A stretch of DNA of 64,000 bases from Mycolicibacterium rufum (lineage in GTDB: Bacteria; Actinomycetota; Actinomycetes; Mycobacteriales; Mycobacteriaceae), in the NCBI RefSeq assembly GCF_022374875.2, contig NZ_CP092427.2, forward strand, positions 1-64,000, in the 5' to 3' direction. Shown piece after piece: positions 57,772 through 64,000 of the stretch. The notes under the pieces were generated by a model that worked only from the letters and a program-made list of their open reading frames with translations, was not told where the DNA came from and ran no database searches. The position numbers were made by a program, and so were the translations under genes. Positions within the stretch are counted from its first letter, which is position 1. Each line of letters starts with the position of its first letter.

Positions 57772-57834
57772 TTCCTTCCCTTGTGAGTTCTCTGATGTCG
57801 ATGCCCCGGCGTGCCACGCCGGGATGTTTGCGCA

Positions 57835-57840
57835 TAGCCT
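57835..57840 (+). promoter_or_regulatory. Predicted -10 element for a leaderless methyltransferase mRNA
   Basis: TAGCCT fits TANNNT and ends 7 bp before the GTG at 57848. Confidence 0.45.
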
Positions 57841-57847
57841 CACACAC

Positions 57848-58678
57848 GTGAACGACAAAGTTGCGGTCAATCTGAGCGGGCCCGCGAAGACGATGCTGTC
57901 CACGCTGTACCTGAAGGCGCTCGACGCCGACTTCGAGCGGCCGATCCTCGGTGACCGGTTCGCCAAGGAGGCGATCGACAAGCTCGACTTCGACTGGAGT
58001 GAGCTGGAGATCACCCCGAAGTGGGCCCCGCTGTTCACCGTTCGCACCGCGCAGTACGACATCTGGGTGCGCCAGTTCATCGCCGCGAATCCCGAATGCA
58101 CCGTCGTGCACCTCGGGTGCGGGCTGGACTGCCGGGTGTTCCGCATCGACCCAGGACCCGACGTGCGTTGGTACGACGTCGATTTCCCGCAGGTGATCGC
58201 CTTGCGCGAGCAGATCTACCCCACCCGGCCCAACTACGAGCTGATCGCCACCCCCGCGACCGAGCCGCAGTGGCTCGACCAGATCCCTTCGGACAGGCCG
58301 ACATTGCTCATCGCCGAAGGCATCAGCATGTACCTGACCGAGGAGGAGGGCATCGCGCTGCTGCGCCGCTTCATCGACCGGTTCGGCACCGGGGAGCTGC
58401 AGATCGACTTCTTCAACTGGCTGGCCATCAAATCGCAGAAGACCCAGTCGCTGGTCCGCACCTCCGGATCGGTGCTGTACTGGGCGGTCAACAGCCCGCA
58501 GCAGATCCTCGACAAGCTGCCCGACATCCGATTGCTCTCGGCGGCAACGTTCTTCGATGCCAGCACCTACGATCGCACCGGCCGCGGCATGCATGCGCTG
58601 AAGCGAGCCGTGACGGTGGTGCCGCCGCTGCGCACCTCGCTGCAATACCATCGCTACGCGTTCGGGCCCGGCGCCTAG
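57848..58678 (+). CDS. LCM-type SAM-dependent methyltransferase
   Basis: From the GTG at 57848 the product is 276 residues (an ATG at 57824 would add eight). It resembles the COG3315/LCM family: [20 protein letters not shown], the SAM loop [33 protein letters not shown] and [15 protein letters not shown]. The family often O-methylates polyketide-type compounds. Its gene converges on papA5 with a 4-bp overlap of ends, so methylation of the lipid exported by Drr proteins is conceivable but not shown. Confidence 0.85.
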   Translation: MNDKVAVNLSGPAKTMLSTLYLKALDADFERPILGDRFAKEAIDKLDFDWSELEITPKWAPLFTVRTAQYDIWVRQFIAANPECTVVHLGCGLDCRVFRIDPGPDVRWYDVDFPQVIALREQIYPTRPNYELIATPATEPQWLDQIPSDRPTLLIAEGISMYLTEEEGIALLRRFIDRFGTGELQIDFFNWLAIKSQKTQSLVRTSGSVLYWAVNSPQQILDKLPDIRLLSAATFFDASTYDRTGRGMHALKRAVTVVPPLRTSLQYHRYAFGPGA

Positions 58679-59931
58679 CCTGCCGTGCTCGCGGTCTGCT
58701 TGGCCGCGATGCTGCGCAACTGGGCCTCGATCGCGGCGATCGACTTGTCGCGATCGGGTCCGTGCGAGTGGTATTCGATCATCAGCGCGCCGTTGAAGAT
58801 CTTCGACGTGTAGATCTCGATGCCCGCGCCGACGGCGAAGTAGAACTCGCCGTGGCTGGCAGCGACCTCCATGTCCGGGGGCGTCCGCAACGGCGGCACG
58901 ATGCCGTTGTCGGTGAACATCACCACATCCGGCAGGCCCGGCGGGTTGCCGACGTACTGCGGGCTGAAGTGCAGGAAGCTCTGCTGGATGACGCCCTCGG
59001 CGATGTCCTTCTTGTAGGTGTCGTTGATGTCGCGGGCCAGCGCGGCCACGTCGGTACCCGGATGGATCTCGGCCAGGTAGGTCGCGATGCCGACCGGGTT
59101 GGTGCTCTCGGTCGCCGACACCGGCGGGGTCAGCAGGTACCGCAGATCCACCGGGTACACGTAGGGCACCGGGATGTTCGGGGTGTTGCGCACCTGCCAC
59201 TCGGCCATCAGCACCGCCGCCGACAGCAGGCTGTTCAGGCCGAGCTTGTTGGCCCGGCAGAACGCGATGATCTGCTCGGTGTCCTGCTCCGACAGTGTGC
59301 AGTACTCCATCGGAACGAGTTGCGGCAGAACCGGATTGACATCCGAGGGGGCGCGGCGCGACGGCGGCAGCTCGTAGGCGAACATCGCCGCCAGCAGCCG
59401 CTCCAGCCCGGAGCGCGGCCTCTTCTCCACCCCGCGGCTGGCCAGGATGACCTCCAGGGGCTCGGGTGCGGGATGCACCTTCACCGGCCGGGTGGTACCC
59501 GTCGTCACCAGATCGGTGTAGGTGGAGAACAGCTCCTCGACCAGGCTGAACTGGTGGTGGCCGTCGGCGAGGCTGTGGTGGATGTAGAGCGTCGGCTGGG
59601 CCTGCCCGTCGCGGACCGTCAACCGCAGGTGCACCAACGACTGGGTCTGGTCGAAGATCAGCGGCGGCGCCGGCTCGTCGCCGGAGAGCTCTACCACCTC
59701 GATGCCCGGATGCATCAGGTCGTCGAGCACGATCTCCCACTTGCCGTCGGGCAGCTGCTCGAGGTGGCCGCCGAGCACCGGATGAGCGGCCAGCAGCGCG
59801 TCGAACGCGTCGGACAGCGCGTCGGCGTCCATCGGACCCTTCACGTGCGCGGCGAGGCCGATGAAGTTATGGGTCTCGGCGAACATCTCCTCGCTGCGCG
59901 CGAGCTTGCGGATGCCCGAGGAAGGAAACAT
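58675..59931 (-). CDS. papA5: PapA5-type diol acyltransferase
   Basis: The 418-residue protein has the condensation-superfamily motif HHSLADG (His-His-x3-Asp-Gly) inside [20 protein letters not shown]. Its start [18 protein letters not shown] and [19 protein letters not shown] closely follow M. tuberculosis PapA5 as I remember it. PapA5 esterifies the two hydroxyls of phthiocerol with mycocerosic acids taken from Mas. AGGGAG precedes the ATG. It is last after drrA-drrB-drrC with a 37-bp gap. No mas gene lies next to it, so the acyl donor may differ. Confidence 0.88.
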   Translation of the reverse strand: MFPSSGIRKLARSEEMFAETHNFIGLAAHVKGPMDADALSDAFDALLAAHPVLGGHLEQLPDGKWEIVLDDLMHPGIEVVELSGDEPAPPLIFDQTQSLVHLRLTVRDGQAQPTLYIHHSLADGHHQFSLVEELFSTYTDLVTTGTTRPVKVHPAPEPLEVILASRGVEKRPRSGLERLLAAMFAYELPPSRRAPSDVNPVLPQLVPMEYCTLSEQDTEQIIAFCRANKLGLNSLLSAAVLMAEWQVRNTPNIPVPYVYPVDLRYLLTPPVSATESTNPVGIATYLAEIHPGTDVAALARDINDTYKKDIAEGVIQQSFLHFSPQYVGNPPGLPDVVMFTDNGIVPPLRTPPDMEVAASHGEFYFAVGAGIEIYTSKIFNGALMIEYHSHGPDRDKSIAAIEAQLRSIAAKQTASTAG

Positions 59932-59968
59932 CGGTCAGGACTCCCTGTACGTCGATCGGGTGGGTGCG

Positions 59969-60820
59969 TCACCCACGTCGGCTGGCCTTGCGGTACCCGA
60001 TCGCCAACGGCACCGCGCACACCGCGAAGATGCCGGCCGACCACAGCGCCGTGAAGAGGAGGGGTTCGGCGATCGGCCCCTCCAGCGACAGGCCCCGCAT
60101 CGCCTCGATGGTATAGCTCACCGGCTGGTGCTCGACGATCGGTTGCAGCCACTTCGGGTACTGGTCGAGCGGGACGAACCCGATCGAGAAGAACATCAGC
60201 AGCGCGATCACGATCTCGGTGGCCTGCGGCACGATCGTGGACTGCGAGAACAGCGCCAGCGTCAGCACCGCGGCCGACAGCGCCACCACGAACAGCGCGG
60301 GCACGAACACCCAGACCACCGCGGCGAGCAGCCCCTGCTCGAAGCGCAGCCCCAGCGCCAGCCCCACGCACATCACGGCCAGCGTGATCACGACGATGCG
60401 CACGAAGTCCGCGGCCAGCCGGGCGAGCAGCCCCGCCGCGCGGTGCACCGGCACCACCCAGAACCGGGACAGCAGGCCGACCTCGCGCTCGCACATCACG
60501 TTCACCGCGCCGATGATCGCGCCCGTCATCCCGCCGACCAGCGCCACCAGCGGCACCTGGCCGTAGAGGCCGCTGTGCCCGGTGACCTTCTCGATGACGT
60601 CGCCGAGCACGATGTCCAACGCCACCAGGAATCCGGCGGGCATCACCAACGACTGCACCAGCGTCGCCGGGTCGCGGCTCCAGCGCCGCAGGATGCGGGC
60701 GGTGAGCACCAGCACCTGCGGGACGAGCCGGCGCGGCGAGTTCTCCCACACCCGGGCCACCCGGTGCCGGCCGCCGGGGCGGTAGGGCGCCTCGGCCCTG
60801 GACGCCTGCGTCGCCGTCAC
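59969..60820 (-). CDS. drrC: DrrC-type ABC-2 lipid exporter permease
   Basis: The GTG at 60820 overlaps the drrB stop (GTGA), giving 283 residues; a longer upstream frame was rejected. Six hydrophobic segments are visible, with the ABC-2 signatures LVMPAGFLVALDIVLGDVI and the late VPLDQYPKWLQPIVEHQPVS. With DrrA and DrrB it should form the membrane exporter that moves a complex polyketide lipid (PDIM-type) across the cytoplasmic membrane. Confidence 0.9.
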   Translation of the reverse strand: MTATQASRAEAPYRPGGRHRVARVWENSPRRLVPQVLVLTARILRRWSRDPATLVQSLVMPAGFLVALDIVLGDVIEKVTGHSGLYGQVPLVALVGGMTGAIIGAVNVMCEREVGLLSRFWVVPVHRAAGLLARLAADFVRIVVITLAVMCVGLALGLRFEQGLLAAVVWVFVPALFVVALSAAVLTLALFSQSTIVPQATEIVIALLMFFSIGFVPLDQYPKWLQPIVEHQPVSYTIEAMRGLSLEGPIAEPLLFTALWSAGIFAVCAVPLAIGYRKASRRG

Positions 60821-61662
60821 CGCCGCCTCCTGCTCACGATGCCGTGCAGCACGACCGCGAGCACCCCGCAGCCGACGGCCCACGCCAGCCCGGGAGCCAG
60901 CACGGCCCAGGTGACCGGCGGCGCGGCGTCGGTCGTGTCACCGGCCAGCGCCTGCAGGCCGTACACCCACTGCGACAGCGGCTGATTGCGCACGAAGCCC
61001 TGGATCCACTCGGGGAAGCGCTCGACCGGCTGCAGACCCACCGAGGCCAGGCCCAGCGTCAGCTGCGGCACCAGCATCATCGGCGCGGTGGCCTCCGGGT
61101 TCTGGGTGGCGATGCCGATCAGGTCGCCGATGACGGCCAGCGTCGCGCCGATCAGCAGCACCAGCCCGGCGAATGCGGCGATGTGGGCCGGGCTGCCGTG
61201 GAAGCGGAAACCGATCACGTGGCCGCAGACCACCGACACCACCAGCGCGATGCAGCAGCGGTACATGCTCGCGGTCAGCCGCGAGGCCAGCGGCATGATC
61301 GCCGGGATCGGCATGGCGCGGAACCGCCGGTTGATGCCCTGGATCGAATCGGTGGCCGAGCGGAACGCCGCTGAGACCGCCGCGAACCAGATCGCCTGCA
61401 GGATGATCAGCGGCGTCAGGTACTGGGCGTAGCTCGACAGCGGCTGGACCGCGCCCATCATCTGCTTGAGCGGCAGGTAGTAGCCGATGGTGAACACGAT
61501 CGACCCGGCGATCTGCGTGGCCAGTTCACCGTTGCGCAGCGTCGGGATGATCATCCGGACCGTCAGCACCCACCACTGCTGGACGGGGTTGACCCGCGGG
61601 CGCGACGCGGCCGGGACCGTGGACCTCGCCGACCGCGCGACGGTCGGGACGGAGCCGGTCAC
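60817..61662 (-). CDS. drrB: DrrB-type ABC-2 lipid exporter permease
   Basis: The 281-residue membrane protein starts at a GTG that overlaps the drrA stop (GTGA). It has about six membrane segments, MIIPTLRNGELATQIAGSIV near the N-terminus and a conserved VERFPEWIQGFVRNQPLSQW late, equivalent to the DrrC segment. It is the second half of the exporter membrane unit. Confidence 0.9.
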   Translation of the reverse strand: MTGSVPTVARSARSTVPAASRPRVNPVQQWWVLTVRMIIPTLRNGELATQIAGSIVFTIGYYLPLKQMMGAVQPLSSYAQYLTPLIILQAIWFAAVSAAFRSATDSIQGINRRFRAMPIPAIMPLASRLTASMYRCCIALVVSVVCGHVIGFRFHGSPAHIAAFAGLVLLIGATLAVIGDLIGIATQNPEATAPMMLVPQLTLGLASVGLQPVERFPEWIQGFVRNQPLSQWVYGLQALAGDTTDAAPPVTWAVLAPGLAWAVGCGVLAVVLHGIVSRRRR

Positions 61663-62663
61663 GCGTAGGCGTCCGCGGCGGCGAGCCTGCCGGTGCGCTC
61701 GTCGTCGCCGCGGGTGTCGTCGCCGGTCAGGGCCAGGAACACCTCGTCGAGCGAGGGCCGGCGCAGCGCGATGTCCATGAGCTCGATGTTCGCCTCGCTG
61801 AGCTTGGTCAACGCGGCCATCAGCGTCGTCGGGCCGTCCGGCGCCGGCATCGAGATGCGGTCGGAGGTCTCGGTCAGCGCCGCGCGGTTGGCCTGGGGCA
61901 GCAGCGGTCCCAGCACGCGGGCCACCTCGGGCAGGTCGCGCATGTGCCGCGGCACGATCTCGCAGTAGGTGCCACCGGTGCGTTCCTTGAGCTGGTCGGC
62001 GGTGCCCTCGGCGATCACCGTGCCCTTGTCGATCACGATGATGCGGTCGCTGAGCAGGTCGGCCTCCTCGAGGTACTGCGTGGTCAGCAGTGTGGCGATG
62101 CCCGCTTCCTTGAAGTCGGTGACCAGTTCCCAGATCGCCTGCCGGCTGCGCGGATCCAGGCCGGTGGTGGGTTCGTCGAGGAACACCACCTCGGGGCGGA
62201 CCACCAGCCCGCAGGCGATGTCGATGCGGCGCTTCATGCCGCCGGAGTACGTGCCGACGGGCCGGTCGCCGGCGGCGACCAGGTCGAACTGCTCGAGCAG
62301 CTCGAGCGCCCGCTCCTTGGCGACCTTCTTCTTCAGCCCCTGCAGCCGGCCGAACATCAGCAGGTTCTCCCGGCCGGTGAGCATGTCGTCCAGCGCGGCG
62401 TACTGCCCCGTGAGCATCAGGGAGCGGCGCACGCCCGCGGGATCGCCGACCACGTCGTGGCCGGCGATCAGCGCGCGCCCGCTGTCGGGGGTGATCAGCG
62501 TCGACAGGATGTTGACCGTGGTGGTCTTACCGGCGCCGTTGGGGCCGAGCAGACCGAGCACCTCGCCGCGCTCCACCTCGAAGCTGACATCGCGCAGCGC
62601 GACGACCGAGCCGAACGACTTGCGGATCCCGGCGACCACCACCGCCTTCTCAGAGCGGGCCAT
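61659..62663 (-). CDS. drrA: DrrA-type ABC exporter ATPase
   Basis: The 334-residue ATPase has Walker A LLGPNGAGKTTTVNIL, signature GTYSGGMKRRIDIACGL, Walker B VVFLDEPTTGLDPRSR, and a switch region LTTQYLEEADLLSD in which Gln stands at the usual H-loop His. It has a C-terminal extension of about 90 residues, as in DrrA proteins. AGGAGG precedes the ATG. It energises DrrB/DrrC export of the lipid made by the upstream synthase. Confidence 0.92.
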   Translation of the reverse strand: MARSEKAVVVAGIRKSFGSVVALRDVSFEVERGEVLGLLGPNGAGKTTTVNILSTLITPDSGRALIAGHDVVGDPAGVRRSLMLTGQYAALDDMLTGRENLLMFGRLQGLKKKVAKERALELLEQFDLVAAGDRPVGTYSGGMKRRIDIACGLVVRPEVVFLDEPTTGLDPRSRQAIWELVTDFKEAGIATLLTTQYLEEADLLSDRIIVIDKGTVIAEGTADQLKERTGGTYCEIVPRHMRDLPEVARVLGPLLPQANRAALTETSDRISMPAPDGPTTLMAALTKLSEANIELMDIALRRPSLDEVFLALTGDDTRGDDERTGRLAAADAYA

Positions 62664-62690
62664 GAGCTCCTCCTGCCCGGTTGCGCCGTG

Positions 62691-64000
62691 TCACGACAGG
62701 TCGACGAGCGCCAGCTCGTCGCCGGCGTCGGCGTCCTCCTCGGCCAGCGCGTCCCGCGTGATCTCCAGCAGCGCCGACGAGTACTGCCGGGCAAAGGATT
62801 CCACATCGGTGGGCCCGAGCCGGCGACTGTCGTACCACCAGTCGGTGTGCAGCACTCCCGCAGACCGGTACACCCGCAACTCCAGGGCGTGGCCGAGACC
62901 GGGCAGCGCGTCGCGGATGGGCATCGCGGTGTCGGCGTCGAACCGCACCGGCGCGTCCTCGGGCTGCTCGGCGGGCACCTCGGGAATCGTGCCGACGTGG
63001 GTGAACAGGATGTCCGCCGGGCGGGTCTCGGCCAGCGCCTTCGCGGTCGGCGCGTACAGGTACCGCAGCAGGCCGTACCCGATGCCGTAGTGCGGCACCG
63101 CCTTGAGCGTCTCGCGGACGTCCTCGAGCAGCGCCGTCGCGCCCGTGTGCTGCGCCGACGCGGCGGTCAACGCGATCGGGTGCAGCGTGGAGAACCAGCC
63201 CACCGTGCGCTGCAGGTCGACGTCGGGCTTGAGCACCGAACGCCCGCGGCCGCCGACGTCGACCGCCACGGCGCCCTCGCCGACGGTGGCCGCGACGGCC
63301 CGGCCCAGCGCGGCGAGCAGGATCTCCTCGACCGGCAGCCGCAGCCGTCGCCGCGTGTCGTCGATCTCGCCGGTCTCGGCGGCCGACATCGCCGCCGAGA
63401 AGCGCACCAGATCCTCGGCGCCCGGCCGCTCGGCCGGCTCCGAGCCGGCCACGCTGAGCGTCGCGGCGCGCGCGGTCTGCAGCCAGTAGTCACGACTGTC
63501 CAGCACCGCGGGGTGGGTGGCCAGACCGGCGCAGCGCTGCGACCACTCCCGCCACGACGTGGGCACCGCGGCGAGCGCGATCTCCTCCCCCGCCATCCGC
63601 TGGGAGAACGCGGTGAAGATGTCGGTCAGCAGCACGTCGCGCGACACCCCGTCGTCGCCCGGCCCGCCGGCCACGCCGTGCAGGCTCAGCGCCAGGTAGG
63701 ACGGTCCGCCCGCACCGCGCAGGAACGTCGCGGTCAGCGGCGCGGTGAGCAGCTGGTGTTCGCGGACCTGCTCGTCGAGGGCGGCCTGCACCGCCTCGCG
63801 CTCCTGCGGGCTGCCGGCCGGCACGCCGTCGGGCAGCGCGCGGGTGACCAGCTCGGTGAAGTCGCCGGGCTCGGCGATGTGCTGCTCCCAGGTGCCGGCG
63901 CGCTCGACGAGGTGCACCCGCAGCGCGTCGTGCGCACCGGTGACCGCGGTGAGCACCGCCCGCACGTCGTCCTCGCCGATGTCGGCCCGCAGCCCCAGGA
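62691..64000 (-). CDS. C-terminal condensation-like domain of a PpsE-type synthase (5' part outside window)
   Basis: The frame is open to the window edge. The visible 436 residues form a condensation-superfamily domain (DALRVHLVER, TVGWFSTLHPI, YGLLRYLYAPTAKAL, LRVYRSAGVLHTDWWYDSRR). This type of domain ends PpsE, and the next genes are drrA-drrB-drrC-papA5, the PDIM order. The expected HHxxxDG motif reads HGVAGGPGDDG, so it is probably not an active acyltransferase and may instead dock PapA5. An NRPS C-terminal domain is the main alternative. Confidence 0.72.
   Translation of the reverse strand, partial: LGLRADIGEDDVRAVLTAVTGAHDALRVHLVERAGTWEQHIAEPGDFTELVTRALPDGVPAGSPQEREAVQAALDEQVREHQLLTAPLTATFLRGAGGPSYLALSLHGVAGGPGDDGVSRDVLLTDIFTAFSQRMAGEEIALAAVPTSWREWSQRCAGLATHPAVLDSRDYWLQTARAATLSVAGSEPAERPGAEDLVRFSAAMSAAETGEIDDTRRRLRLPVEEILLAALGRAVAATVGEGAVAVDVGGRGRSVLKPDVDLQRTVGWFSTLHPIALTAASAQHTGATALLEDVRETLKAVPHYGIGYGLLRYLYAPTAKALAETRPADILFTHVGTIPEVPAEQPEDAPVRFDADTAMPIRDALPGLGHALELRVYRSAGVLHTDWWYDSRRLGPTDVESFARQYSSALLEITRDALAEEDADAGDELALVDLS

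Overview
The window is very G+C-rich and densely coded. Gene content and order mark it as mycobacterial, most likely an environmental or rapid-growing Mycolicibacterium-type species (phosphoketolase, AlkB, urease, Apa, cutinase, PE-PPE-domain hydrolases, DrrABC-PapA5). From about 8.7 to 35.6 kb the order is that of M. tuberculosis Rv1861 back to Rv1836c: GlsB-like membrane protein, apa, SDR, F420/flavin oxidoreductase, ndh, ureD-G-F-C-B-A, thioesterase, blaI-blaR, gnd, guaB1, two CNNM/CBS membrane proteins, glcB and a vWA protein. The synteny is a comparison with remembered gene order, not a computed alignment.

Layout. 0-8.7 kb: a thiolase-like enzyme and a double-domain CaiB CoA-transferase (minus strand) diverge from phosphoketolase. 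A CPBP protease, and a TetR regulator divergent from an SDR with a perfect inverted repeat between them, follow. 8.7-35.6 kb: the conserved block, interrupted by two iron-linked insertions that each carry an IdeR-like box (a FhuF-like gene at 18.7-19.5 kb and a ferric-iron-type ABC operon at 24.1-27.7 kb). The molybdate transporter genes that sit beside apa in M. tuberculosis are absent. 35.6-57.8 kb: an accessory lipid-oxidation and secretion region with a cyclooxygenase-like heme peroxidase, AlkB, two Baeyer-Villiger-type monooxygenases, a P450, three SDR/hydrolase enzymes, a cutinase, three secreted PE-PPE-domain serine hydrolases, two GjpA-like exported proteins, a methyltransferase and a flavodoxin/DUF2505/nitroreductase operon. 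57.8-64 kb: a methyltransferase facing papA5, drrC, drrB, drrA and the C-terminus of a PpsE-like synthase that leaves the window, the order of the 3' end of a phthiocerol-dimycocerosate-type lipid locus.

How the genes may work together. The core block covers respiration (ndh), urea breakdown, iron uptake, beta-lactam-type signalling (blaI-blaR), the pentose phosphate pathway (gnd), purine salvage (guaB1) and the glyoxylate shunt (glcB). In the accessory region AlkB/P450, SDRs, BVMOs and esterases/cutinase have the chemistries needed for terminal and subterminal oxidation of alkanes or ketones; their cooperation is inference. Several exported proteins of two unrelated families end in similar disordered Ser/Thr/Asp-rich tails containing a GKHR or closely related motif. 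This shared tail and the heme peroxidase with an altered distal residue are the most unusual things seen. No tRNA, rRNA, CRISPR array, prophage or insertion sequence was recognised.
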